Source: Paenibacillus sp. BIHB 4019
Lineage (GTDB): Bacteria > Bacillota > Bacilli > Paenibacillales > Paenibacillaceae
Length of the DNA stretch: 64,000 nucleotides
NCBI RefSeq assembly: GCF_002741035.1
Contig: NZ_CP016808.1
Location: 1,240,001 to 1,304,000, forward strand
Direction of reading: 5' to 3'
Positions 34,517 to 42,962 of this stretch are shown piece after piece. The notes under the pieces are model-generated. The model worked only from the letters and a program-made list of their open reading frames with translations, had not been told where the DNA came from and ran no database searches. Each line of letters starts with the position of its first letter. Positions within the stretch are counted from its first letter, which is position 1. The position numbers and the translations under genes were made by a program.

Positions 34517-35788
34517 TCACTCCTTCCCCATAGCAATGTTCACAGCCGCGCGGTACAGCAGCTCAGCTCCAAGCGCAATATCCTCCGGCGCGGCATATTC
34601 CCGCGGATTATGGCTAATGCCTTCCTCGCAGCGGACAAAAATCATGCTGTAATCGCACACGTAAGACATCGTGAGCGAATCGTGAAATGGCCCGCTCATC
34701 AGCTCCGGCGGCGCAAGTCCCATGCCCGCAGCCTCGCGGTGCAAAATCGTCTTCAGCCAGTCCGCGCAATATCTCGGCTCGCTGCTCGTATCCTCGCGTA
34801 TGGCATACGCGAGGCCATGCTCCACGCTGACCTGCTCGATCACCGCTCGCAGCTCCCGCTCCAGCCCGTTTCTCCGCTCCAGCTCAATGTCCCGGAAATC
34901 AACGGTAAAGCTGACCTTCTCCGGTATAATGTTGCGCGAATCAGGGAAAACAGCGACTGATCCGACGGTGCCGACCGTCGGCGCACCTGGCTCGCGCCGG
35001 GCCAGCTCATCCAGCGCGACTATAACCTTGGCGCAGCCGACCAGCGCATCCCGGCGCATCGCCATCGGCACAGAGCCGGCATGACCGGCAAAGCCGGTCA
35101 TTTCGACCGTCCACCAGACGGGGCCGGAAATGCCGCTGACGATGCCGATTGGTTCATTTTTCGCTTCTAATATGGGGCCCTGCTCGATATGAAGCTCCAG
35201 AAAGGCTCCGATTGTTCCGGCCTCAAAAGAATAGCTGTCATATTGTGCTGGATCACAGCCGAATTGCAGCAGCGCTTCCCTGCGGGTTACGCCGTTTTTA
35301 TCGGCTCGCGCCAGCTCCCCCTCCTCCAGCTTCCCGGTCATTCCCCTTGCGCCGAACAGCCCTTTATTGAAGCGGCAGCCCTCTTCATCGCAAAAGGCGA
35401 CGACCTCTACATTCATCTCCGGCCTAATGTCGCGCTCCGCCATCGTCTGCACCGCTTCAATTGCGCCGAGGACGCCAATGACGCCGTCGAATCGGCCCCC
35501 ATAAGGCTGCGAATCAATATGTGAGCCCAGCATAAGCACAGGCGCCTGCTCATCCCGTCCCTTATACACACCGATTAAATTGCCGAATGGATCGATTCGC
35601 GCTGTCATGCCTGCTTCCTCCATCCAGCCCTTTACGAGTTCCACTCCTGCGCGGTCCTCCGGGGATAATGCGAGGCGGCATACGCCTGTTTCACCAATCT
35701 TGCCGATCGCGGCCAGCGCCATAATCCGCTGCTGAAGCCGCTCCGCCTGAATGTGATGCTTGTTCCCCTTAGCCTGAAGCGGCTTCAT
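34517..35788 (-). CDS. M20-family Zn-dependent N-carbamoyl amino acid / allantoate-type amidohydrolase
   Basis: A 423-residue metallo-amidase. Motifs: LMLGSHIDSQPYGGRFDG (metal His and Asp, about 85-102), FCDEEGCRFN (catalytic Glu pair, about 128), LELHIEQGP (about 192), GFAGHAGSVPM, and the C-terminal metal His in EGISHNPREY. Family members hydrolyse N-carbamoyl-L-amino acids, ureidoglycolate or allantoate, and some act on N-carbamoyl-beta-alanine. The ATG at 35788 has GGAGGGG 7 nt upstream and overlaps the aminotransferase end by 20 nt; the longer frame to 35869 has no ribosome site. It duplicates, on paper, the work of the nitrilase-type enzyme next door. Confidence 0.9.
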   Translation of the reverse strand: MKPLQAKGNKHHIQAERLQQRIMALAAIGKIGETGVCRLALSPEDRAGVELVKGWMEEAGMTARIDPFGNLIGVYKGRDEQAPVLMLGSHIDSQPYGGRFDGVIGVLGAIEAVQTMAERDIRPEMNVEVVAFCDEEGCRFNKGLFGARGMTGKLEEGELARADKNGVTRREALLQFGCDPAQYDSYSFEAGTIGAFLELHIEQGPILEAKNEPIGIVSGISGPVWWTVEMTGFAGHAGSVPMAMRRDALVGCAKVIVALDELARREPGAPTVGTVGSVAVFPDSRNIIPEKVSFTVDFRDIELERRNGLERELRAVIEQVSVEHGLAYAIREDTSSEPRYCADWLKTILHREAAGMGLAPPELMSGPFHDSLTMSYVCDYSMIFVRCEEGISHNPREYAAPEDIALGAELLYRAAVNIAMGKE

Positions 35789-37223
35789 GCCGCATCCCCT
35801 CCTCCGATGCTCCGCCCGCGGCCCCGAACACCGCCAGCAGCGTTTCGATGATAAAAGCGATATCTTCATCCGTCGAAGAAAGCGGCGGACTGAGCGTCAA
35901 AATATTCATAAAGCCCGGGACGGTATCACCGTTTTTGCCAATGAGCAAGCCTCGCGCCTTGCAAGCCGCGATTACACCAGCAACAAATGCAGCAGCGGCA
36001 GGCGTCTTCGTTTCCTTATCCTCGACCAGCTCGATGCCGATGGCGGAGCCGAAGCTCCGAATTTCTCCGACATTCGGATGCCGGAGCAGCGGCTTCATGC
36101 GGCTGCGCATCCGCCTGCCAATGAGGGCAGAACGCTCAACTAACCCTTCGCGCTGAATAATCTCAAGGTTTTTCAGAGCAACGGCACAGGAAACCGGATT
36201 GCCGCCAAACGTATTGATATGGCGGAAGTGGCTGTCCGGCCCTGCTTCCTTAAAGCTTTCATATAGCTCGGCGGATACAGCCGTTGCGGATAAAGGCGAG
36301 TAGGCGCTCGTCAGCCCCTTCGCCATCGTGACGATGTCCGGCTTAACGCCATAATTGTGGTGCCCAAATTTTCGCCCCGAGCGGCCGAAGCCGCAGATAA
36401 CCTCATCAACAATCAGCAGGACGTCATATTTGTCGCAAATGGCTCGCAGCTTCGGCATATAGCTGTCCGGCGGCACGAGCATGCCGCCCCCGGTAATGAC
36501 AGGCTCAACGATAATGCCAGCGACGGAGTCTGGCCCTTCCCAGATGATTGCGTCCTCATAGGCCTTAGCGCATTGCAGCTCGCAGGCACCGCTCGTCTGG
36601 CCGAATGGGCAGCGGTAGCAATAGGGCGGCGGCACGTGGGAGAAGCCGACGCCAAGCGGCTCGTATTTCAGCTTGCGCTGCGCCTGCCCCGTTGCGCCTA
36701 GCGCTCCCATCGAGTTGCCGTGATAAGCCCGATGGCGAGAAATGAACTTGTGCTTGGTCGCTTTTCCCCGTTGATGAAATGCTTGGCGGGCAATTTTGAA
36801 CGCAACCTCGTTCGCATCAGAGCCGGAATTGGAGAAGAATATCCGATAATCCCCCTCCAGCCAATCATTCAGCTTCGCCGCCAGCTCAATGCCCGGGACA
36901 TGGGATTGAATGAGCGGCGAATAGGCCAGTGTCGTCATTTGCGCGGCAGCCGCCTCGGCAATTTCCTTCCGCCCGTGTCCCACATTGACACACCATAGCC
37001 CTGACATGCCATCCAAATAGCGATTGCCGTCCACATCCGTGATCCAGCTGCCTTCCCCTGACGCGACAATCATCGGATGATCATTGTGAGGTGTAATATG
37101 ATGCCATAAGTACGCGCGATCTTTTTCCAGCAGCGCTTCCTTTAGCTCACTTGCTTGCATGGCTGCGTGCTTAGCCGCATGCTTAGCTTCATCATCCATT
37201 GGTTCGTGGATATCCATCAGCAT
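35769..37223 (-). CDS. Class III aminotransferase, probably beta-alanine/omega-amino acid:pyruvate
   Basis: A 484-residue PLP enzyme of aminotransferase class III. Key segments: NSGSDANEVAFKIAR (about 130), the PLP-stacking HRAYHGNSMG, IVDEVICGFGRSG with the PLP Asp (about 270), and the Schiff-base Lys in TMAKGLTSAYSPL (about 300). It would pass the amino group of beta-alanine or beta-aminoisobutyrate to pyruvate, finishing pyrimidine breakdown. Three in-frame ATGs stand at the start; the second (37223) is chosen since GGAAGG is 6 nt upstream, whereas it abuts the first (37229). A His/Ala/Lys-rich lead precedes the fold. Confidence 0.9.
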   Translation of the reverse strand: MLMDIHEPMDDEAKHAAKHAAMQASELKEALLEKDRAYLWHHITPHNDHPMIVASGEGSWITDVDGNRYLDGMSGLWCVNVGHGRKEIAEAAAAQMTTLAYSPLIQSHVPGIELAAKLNDWLEGDYRIFFSNSGSDANEVAFKIARQAFHQRGKATKHKFISRHRAYHGNSMGALGATGQAQRKLKYEPLGVGFSHVPPPYCYRCPFGQTSGACELQCAKAYEDAIIWEGPDSVAGIIVEPVITGGGMLVPPDSYMPKLRAICDKYDVLLIVDEVICGFGRSGRKFGHHNYGVKPDIVTMAKGLTSAYSPLSATAVSAELYESFKEAGPDSHFRHINTFGGNPVSCAVALKNLEIIQREGLVERSALIGRRMRSRMKPLLRHPNVGEIRSFGSAIGIELVEDKETKTPAAAAFVAGVIAACKARGLLIGKNGDTVPGFMNILTLSPPLSSTDEDIAFIIETLLAVFGAAGGASEEGMRHEAASG

Positions 37224-37377
37224 CTTCATCCTTCCCGCCGATTGCCGTCTATGTGCTCGATCTGCCGTTTATGTTGTCTATGCCCTGCAACAGCCATTTA
37301 TGCACGAGCCCAAGAGATTCTTTAATTCCAATAAGGCTCGCCTTCTCCCAGTCTCAAAATCCCGCTTCGCTTAGGGC

Positions 37378-38481
37378 TTACGGCTTCGCCGCATCCGCCA
37401 AAATCGTCTTATCGACTGCCACCGCCAAATCCGGCTCCTTCTTGATCAGCCCATATTTCAGCGAAATATCGACCGTCCGCTGTACAGCCTCGTCTACGAA
37501 CGAGCCCACCTGCGCCTCCGTAAAGCCTTCCGGCTTGACCAGCTTGGCCATTTCCATCAGCATCGTCGTCTGATGCTCCTTCGTCGTGCTGCCTTCAGTT
37601 ACAGCTTTCATAATGATGTCAACCGATTCCGGCTGATTGGCAATGGCGTAGTTCCAGCCCTTCATCGTCGCGCGAATCGCTTTAACGGCGGTTTCCCGGT
37701 TCTTTTTCAGCCACTCCTCCTTCACGACCAGCGTATCCTCCAGCATGCCGACGCCCGCATCCTCAAAATCATAGACGTACAGCTCGTCTTCCTTCACGCC
37801 ACTTTCGAGCACAACATGGTATTCGTTGTAAATCGTCGAGACAGCCACATCAAGCTGCTTATTGAAAAATTGATCCATCGTGAAGCCCTGCTTCACAAGC
37901 TCCACGTCCTTTTTGGGATCAAGGCCATTTTTCTCCATGAAGGCGAGCACTTGAAACTGCTGGCTGCCCGTCCACATGCCGACCTTCTTGCCTTTCATCT
38001 TCGCTGGCTCGTCGATGCCAGACGCTTTGTCAGCGACGAAGCGGTAGGAACTTTTCTGAATAAGCTGGGCGACCGATACGAGCGGCAAGCCATTATCCCG
38101 GTTGACCAAAAGACTGTCAAAGCTCGTCACCCCAATATCCGCCGCCCCATTAACGACCTGCTGCTCAATAACGACATCCGGCCCGCCGGGAATAATCTCG
38201 ACATCAAGCCCTTCCTGCTCATAGAAGCCTTTTTCCTTAGCGACAAAAATACCGGCGAACTGCGCCTGCGGCACCCATTTCAGCTGAATTTTCACCTTCG
38301 TAAGCGGCGCCTCAGCCGCTGCCGTCTCCTCCACCGCCGCTGCTTCCGATCCAGTAGGCATCTGCGTGCTTGCTGGCATACTGCCTCCTCCGCTGCCGCC
38401 GCAAGCTGCCAGCAGCAAAAGCCATGCCATTGCCATCGTTGCCAAGCTTTTTCCTCGGTTTCTCTTGATCATGAAGACCAT
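37378..38481 (-). CDS. NMT1/THI5-like substrate-binding lipoprotein of an ABC importer
   Basis: A 367-residue lipoprotein with lipobox LAAC (Cys 27), an Ala/Glu spacer, and an NMT1/THI5-like binding domain (about 60-340) starting KVKIQLKWVPQAQFAGIFVA, then EIIPGGPDVVIEQQV. Relatives bind pyrimidine-like compounds (thiamine precursor HMP, hydroxymethylpyrimidines, riboflavin) or taurine. Set within the pyrimidine cluster it probably captures uracil, thymine or a related ring. ATG at 38481 with GGGAG 4 nt upstream; the ATG at 38472 is a possible start too. Its permeases and ATPase are the next three upstream genes. Confidence 0.9.
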   Translation of the reverse strand: MVFMIKRNRGKSLATMAMAWLLLLAACGGSGGGSMPASTQMPTGSEAAAVEETAAAEAPLTKVKIQLKWVPQAQFAGIFVAKEKGFYEQEGLDVEIIPGGPDVVIEQQVVNGAADIGVTSFDSLLVNRDNGLPLVSVAQLIQKSSYRFVADKASGIDEPAKMKGKKVGMWTGSQQFQVLAFMEKNGLDPKKDVELVKQGFTMDQFFNKQLDVAVSTIYNEYHVVLESGVKEDELYVYDFEDAGVGMLEDTLVVKEEWLKKNRETAVKAIRATMKGWNYAIANQPESVDIIMKAVTEGSTTKEHQTTMLMEMAKLVKPEGFTEAQVGSFVDEAVQRTVDISLKYGLIKKEPDLAVAVDKTILADAAKP

Positions 38482-38639
38482 TCCTCTCCCTATCGAATCG
38501 TATCTATTTATATGGGTCATCCCTAGCTGCTGAAACTGCGACTAAAGCTGAGGCTGCGACTGAGGCTGTAGCTGTGGCGGGGCAAGGTCGGCAAGCCCGC
38601 AATCAGGCAGGCGGATCTACTAGGCTCGGTATAAGGGAG

Positions 38640-39494
38640 CTACCGATTGCGCTGCGCAACATGCCACGGAATAGCAAGCTTCTCTGCAAACTGCACAAGG
38701 TAAAAAAGCACAATGCCGAGCGCAGCGGCAATCGTTATGCAGGACCAGGCAAGCGGCATATTGCCGAGCTTGATTTGATCGGAAAGCAGAAAGCCCAGCC
38801 CCCGTGACGATATAAAAAACTCGCCGACAATGGCGCCGATGATGCTCGTCGACATATTGATTTTCAGCGCGGTAAAAAAATGCGGCAGACCATTTTTGAA
38901 ACGAAGCTTTATAAATACGGAGCGGCGGCTTGCTGCATACACATGCATCAGCTCCACATACATGGGATCAATGGAACGCAAGCCCTTGTAGGCCCCGACC
39001 GCCATCGTGCTCATGGTCATAACGGAGACGATAGCTATTTTGGAAGCTGCTCCGCTTCCAAACCAGTTGTTCATTACGGGAGCAAGGGCAATAATAGGGA
39101 CGGCATTCAGTGCCGCAAGCATAGCGATGCCGCCCTTTAGAGCTTTCGGAGCAAAAGACGCAGCGGAAGCGGCGATTAGCCCCAGCAGCGAGCCGACCAA
39201 GCAGCCCATGATGATTTCCATGCCGGTAAACAGCGAATAGCGCCATAACATATCGGCATTCTCTTGAATGGACGAGGCAATCGCCGACGGCAGCGGCAGC
39301 TGATAGAACTCCAGCTGAAACAGCTTATGGAATAGGCCCGTTTGCCAAGCCATCAGAAAAAGCAGCCCGAACACCAGCGGCAGCAGCCATGCCTTGCTTC
39401 CCCTTCGCCTTCGCCCCTTCTTCACTCGACGGGCAGCGTTCTCCCGCGACAGTACCGCAGATTGATTGGCAGGCACAGCAGCCATCTCCTTCAT
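38640..39494 (-). CDS. ABC importer permease (BPD_transp_1), pyrimidine cluster
   Basis: A 284-residue inner-membrane permease of the SsuC/TauC/ThiX type with six hydrophobic segments. The coupling EAA-loop lies around LMHVYAASRRSVFIKLRFKN (about 190-210). A charged Arg/Lys-rich N-terminus (KKGRRRRGSK) precedes the first helix. Its ATG overlaps the stop of the preceding permease by 1 nt (TGATG). With the sister permease it should form the channel for the NMT1-like binding protein. The 158 bp before the SBP start hold imperfect GCTGAGGCTGCGA-type repeats and nothing else clear. Confidence 0.9.
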   Translation of the reverse strand: MKEMAAVPANQSAVLSRENAARRVKKGRRRRGSKAWLLPLVFGLLFLMAWQTGLFHKLFQLEFYQLPLPSAIASSIQENADMLWRYSLFTGMEIIMGCLVGSLLGLIAASAASFAPKALKGGIAMLAALNAVPIIALAPVMNNWFGSGAASKIAIVSVMTMSTMAVGAYKGLRSIDPMYVELMHVYAASRRSVFIKLRFKNGLPHFFTALKINMSTSIIGAIVGEFFISSRGLGFLLSDQIKLGNMPLAWSCITIAAALGIVLFYLVQFAEKLAIPWHVAQRNR

Positions 39495-40324
39495 CACTCG
39501 TCCCTCCCTTGCGAGCGGAACTCTGGCTGCCATGGCGTAATAAGTCGCTCCGCCATACTAATAGCCGCTAGCAGCAGCAAACCAATGGCTATGCTCATTA
39601 ACACCGTAGCCCAGAACATGTATACTTGGGCGTTCCCATAATAGAGCGAGCTAATCATTAGTACGCCGATGCCGTTTGGCGCTCCCATCAGCTCTACAAT
39701 GATTGATGCGGTTATAGCAAGCGGCGCAGACAGCTTAAGTCCGGCAAACAGGCCGGGCAGCGAGGCTTGGAGCTTCAGCTTCATGTAAAGCGTCCATGTT
39801 GAGGCCGCATAAGAGCGCATGAGTTCCTCCTGCTCCGGGCGAATGCTCTGCAAGCCGCGCAGCGTATATAGCGAAACCGGGAAAAAGGTGACGTAGCCCG
39901 ACATCAGCGTTCGCGACAACGCCGGATCATGAACGATGCCGTAAATGATTGGCGCAAGCCCGATAATAGGCACCATCTGTGAGGCGATCATATACGGCGA
40001 CAGTGTATGCTCAAGCGTGCGGGATAAGCTCATCAGCACCGCGAGAAGGAAGCCGACCGCAGAGCCAATGGTGAAACCTAGAAGCGTATTGCCGAATGTA
40101 ATGGCACCCTGCTCGGCTAAAACAGGCCAATACTGCACAGCTGCATTCAGGACTAGGTGCAAATAAGGCAGCTTTGAAGCTGGAGCCAGCAGCTGCCATA
40201 CATCGGCGATAAGCCAGGCAAATGCTTCCCATAGCAACAGCACGCCCGCTGTCCACAGAACTACATTCCAACTGGTTCCCCATCGCCTATACGATTTGCT
40301 CGTCAAGCGAATCACTCTCCTCAT
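39494..40324 (-). CDS. ABC importer permease (BPD_transp_1), pyrimidine cluster, second copy
   Basis: A 276-residue permease, same family as the preceding one, six hydrophobic segments, EAA-loop around LMRSYAASTWTLYMKLKLQ (about 175). ATG at 40324 with CGGAG 8 nt upstream, inside the end of the ATPase gene, which it overlaps by 38 nt; this is typical of coupled translation. Having two different permease genes suggests a heterodimeric channel. Confidence 0.9.
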   Translation of the reverse strand: MRRVIRLTSKSYRRWGTSWNVVLWTAGVLLLWEAFAWLIADVWQLLAPASKLPYLHLVLNAAVQYWPVLAEQGAITFGNTLLGFTIGSAVGFLLAVLMSLSRTLEHTLSPYMIASQMVPIIGLAPIIYGIVHDPALSRTLMSGYVTFFPVSLYTLRGLQSIRPEQEELMRSYAASTWTLYMKLKLQASLPGLFAGLKLSAPLAITASIIVELMGAPNGIGVLMISSLYYGNAQVYMFWATVLMSIAIGLLLLAAISMAERLITPWQPEFRSQGRDE

Positions 40325-41099
40325 GGAAGCAGCTCCGTACCAAATCGGTCATCGCATGAAACTTATCCGATCTGCGATTATGCGCGAAGCTTCCTTCCTC
40401 CCGCTCAACCTTGATAATAGAATGAACACGGCCCGGATGAGCTGATAAAATGACGATCCGATCGGATAAATACACCGCTTCAGGAATGCTGTGTGTGACA
40501 AAGACGACCGTTTTATTCGTTTGTCTTTTAATATCCAGCAAATCAAGCTGCAGCCGCTCCTTCGTAAATTCATCCAGTGCAGAGAAGGGCTCATCCATCA
40601 GCAGCAGGGGAGGATCAAGCGACAAGGCTCGGGCAATCGCGACCCGCTGCTGCATGCCTCCACTGAGCTGCCATGGATAGTGGTTTTGAAATTTGGAAAG
40701 GCCGACAAGCTCTAGTAAATGCATTGTTTTTTTGGAATATTCAGACTTTTTAAACCCCATTATTTCCATCGGCAGCTCAATATTGTCCTTGACCGTGCGC
40801 CATTCAAACAGCGTAGCGCTTTGAAAAACAATACCGAATTTACGGCGCAGGCGCGCCTCGCGGGGATGCTGACTGCCAATCGCAATTTGTCCCGAGGTAG
40901 GCTCCAGCAAATCGGCCATTAGACGCAGAAGCGTCGATTTGCCGCAGCCGGATGGGCCGAGGAGCGAGACGAATTCGCCCTGGCGGACGTCAAAGCTTAC
41001 ATTTTGCAGCGCAGCCACCTTGCGGTCTCCACTGCCAAAATACATGGATATGTCGTCGATGCAAATTTCTACCGGTTGATTTTCCAGCGGAGTGTCCAT
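40287..41099 (-). CDS. ABC importer ATPase, pyrimidine cluster
   Basis: A 270-residue ATPase of the nitrate/sulfonate/taurine (SsuB/TauB) group. Walker A GPSGCGKST (about 48), Q-loop VFQSATLFEW, signature LSGGMQQR, Walker B LLLMDEPFSALD, H-loop FVTHSIPEA. The ATG at 41099 has GAGGAGG 6 nt upstream; the frame continuing to 41120 begins inside that site. First gene of the 11-gene cluster that runs to 28913, in the order importer, transaminase, two amide hydrolases, PreT, PreA, dihydropyrimidinase, unknown small protein. Confidence 0.93.
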   Translation of the reverse strand: MDTPLENQPVEICIDDISMYFGSGDRKVAALQNVSFDVRQGEFVSLLGPSGCGKSTLLRLMADLLEPTSGQIAIGSQHPREARLRRKFGIVFQSATLFEWRTVKDNIELPMEIMGFKKSEYSKKTMHLLELVGLSKFQNHYPWQLSGGMQQRVAIARALSLDPPLLLMDEPFSALDEFTKERLQLDLLDIKRQTNKTVVFVTHSIPEAVYLSDRIVILSAHPGRVHSIIKVEREEGSFAHNRRSDKFHAMTDLVRSCFHEESDSLDEQIV

Positions 41100-41311
41100 G
41101 CCATTCCTCCTCATCTTCAATCAACGCTATCTTTGTGTAATATTATATAACATTCAGTTTTAATTACATTAGACAGAGTGTTACATAATCACAATAGTCC
41201 ATTGTACATGATGTCCATTCCTTGCGTGAATGGCTGATTTCTTCGCGCTGCCGTTGGGATTTATGTGTTAATACCTTACCTATTGATACCGTTAATAGTT
41301 AAGGTTATAAG
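41100..41311. other. AT-rich upstream region of the pyrimidine cluster
   Basis: About 210 bp of AT-rich DNA. A TATAAT-like hexamer occurs on the minus strand about 45 bp before the ATPase start, but no -35 partner is convincing, which would suit an activator-dependent promoter. No gene is seen. Confidence 0.35.
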
Positions 41312-41470
41312 CTATTTATGGGATATAGCTTCTACTCTTGTCCTGCTCGTCACTAAATCTACATCCCCAAAGTCAACCTCATGCTTTTCGATCCAGGGGA
41401 TTGCTTCCTGCACAAGGACACAAAGATAGTTACGAAGCGGAGGTGACAGCAGCTGTTCTTTTAACAAAAT
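41312..41470 (-). pseudogene. Possible tail of a lost gene
   Basis: On the minus strand one frame is open for about 50 codons up to a TAG at 41312-41314 and reads like real protein (NYLCVLVQEAIPWIEKHEVD and VDLVTSRTRVEAI). It has no start codon or ribosome site and at its upstream end it enters the dispersed repeat, where a stop codon cuts it. I do not recognise the family. It may be the C-terminal remnant of a gene broken when the repeat arrived. Confidence 0.3.
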
Positions 41471-41740
41471 CGCGGGTTACGCCACAAGTGGCGGACACAG
41501 AAGCCGCTATTTCAACAGAATCACGGGTTATGGTGCAACTGGCGGACTCAGGAGCAGCTATTTCACAGCTAATTGCCATTTTGACAGGGTTAGAAGGACA
41601 ATAAGGGATCTCCTGTCCGCTTGCGACCCGAAATCGGATTAAATGCCCGAATAGCGGAACCTCAGTCCGCCAAAAAGGAGGGCGCGTCCCAATCTGCCCC
41701 GGCTCAGCAATACTGTTTTCAGCAACTACCGCATGCTGCC
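41430..41740 (+). repeat. Dispersed intergenic repeat, copy A
   Basis: A structured non-coding repeat. Bases 41493-41715 align almost end to end with 56915-57139 on the other strand. Shared blocks include CGGGTTATGG, GCGGACTCAGGAGC, TCCTGTCCGC, AAATCGGAT, GAATAGCGGAACCTCAGTCC (then GCC) and CTCAGCAA. GCGGACT and AGTCCGC within it can pair. Copy A also has a ~51-bp unit twice in tandem (about 41468-41570). Short frames here are by-products. Confidence 0.8.
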
Positions 41741-41869
41741 CTATCCGGGAATTGTCAGATGAAATTAGCCACGAATAAGCGCTAAGCAAGGCGCAGCAGG
41801 TCTCAGTAGGCCGACTACAATTTGCATGCACACCCTAGAGTCCGATTCTTTCTCGAATGCATGATTACA

Positions 41870-41930
41870 CAAAAAAAACGCGCCACCATCATGAGCAGGA
41901 GCCCATGCCGGTAGCGCGGCTATTTTTTCG
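41870..41930. terminator. Terminator downstream of the sugar ABC operon
   Basis: CGCGCCACC (41879-41887) pairs, with one bulge, with GGTAGCGCG (41910-41918). A run of eight T follows on the minus strand and ATTTTTT on the plus strand. It lies about 200 bp behind the last sugar permease gene. Confidence 0.7.
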
Positions 41931-42119
41931 AAATGAAAGCTATGCTATAAACTAATTTCCCCAAACCGCCTAGCTATCTCCCGTCGCATACAAGCCATCC
42001 TCCTTCCACAACATGCCAATCCGCCTGCGAGAAACAATTCGGCTCCCCCCTTGCTAACGAAGGCCGGAGAATCAGCCTCGTTCAGCGTTACCTAGGATGC
42101 GGCCGGCAGGCGGTGAATG

Positions 42120-42953
42120 TCAGCCCTTCACCGCTCCATCCGTCACACCAGCTATAAATTGGCGGTTGAAAAACAGGAAGATTAGAAACAACGGCAGCGT
42201 AGCCATAACTGAAGCCGCCATAACAAGCGACTTATCCTGAAAATAGGACGACGTATCCAGGCGCAGCAGCGCTACCTGAACCGTCAGCATCTCATTCGAT
42301 TTCATCACAATCGACGGCCATAAGTAGTCATTCCACGCCCCCATAAAGGTCAAAATGCCAAGTGTCGCATAAGCGGGAGCAATTGCCGGAACAGCTATTA
42401 AGGCATACAGCTGCAGGTTTCGGCAGCCATCGATTCGCCCCGCCTCCACCAGCTCGTTGGGAACGGAAGCTTCGATATACTGCCGCATGAAAAACACCCC
42501 GAAGGCACTAACCATGCCCGGTACGATAACGGCGCGATAATCATTCAGCCAATGCAGCTTCGTAATAATTAAATATTGCGGGATAATGCCGAACTGTGCC
42601 GGAATCATCAGCGTCCCGAGTACGAACAGCAGCATAAAGCCTTTTCCCGTAAAATGCAGCCGGGCAAAAGCGAAGCCTGCCAGCGAGCTGAGCAGCAGCA
42701 TGGATACAGTGATGCTCACTGCAATAATGGCCGTATTGCCCATCGTACGCAAAAAATCGACATTTTCATTATTGAAAATTTTATCGAAGTTTTCCGCCAG
42801 GCGGCTGCCATAAAACACCTTTGGCGGTATCGCCGAAATTTCGCCAGCTGTACGGGTAGAAATAACGCTCATCCAATAAAAAGGAAAGATCGAAAAGCCG
42901 ACAAACAGCAGCAGCAATACATAAACGATGGAACGTCCCGTCCGATTTCGCAT
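42120..42953 (-). CDS. Carbohydrate ABC importer permease, MalG type
   Basis: A 277-residue permease of the CUT1 family with six hydrophobic segments. The EAA-loop is EAGRIDGCRNLQLYALIAVP (about 168-187), and the gene ends in FFNRQFIAGVTDGAVKG, the classic MalG-type C-terminus. It begins 9 bp after the MalF-type gene. No ATPase is encoded with it, which is usual for CUT1 systems sharing an MsmX-type ATPase. Confidence 0.94.
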   Translation of the reverse strand: MRNRTGRSIVYVLLLLFVGFSIFPFYWMSVISTRTAGEISAIPPKVFYGSRLAENFDKIFNNENVDFLRTMGNTAIIAVSITVSMLLLSSLAGFAFARLHFTGKGFMLLFVLGTLMIPAQFGIIPQYLIITKLHWLNDYRAVIVPGMVSAFGVFFMRQYIEASVPNELVEAGRIDGCRNLQLYALIAVPAIAPAYATLGILTFMGAWNDYLWPSIVMKSNEMLTVQVALLRLDTSSYFQDKSLVMAASVMATLPLFLIFLFFNRQFIAGVTDGAVKG

Positions 42954-42962
42954 AGCCGCCTC

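Noticed and set aside
41100..41340. Thiamine- or purine-type riboswitch before the importer of the pyrimidine cluster
   Set aside because: None of the conserved core words of these riboswitches was found.
41338..41604. 88-codon plus-strand frame
   Set aside because: Most of it is the dispersed non-coding repeat, including its doubled 51-bp unit; no ribosome site, and copy B keeps no matching frame.
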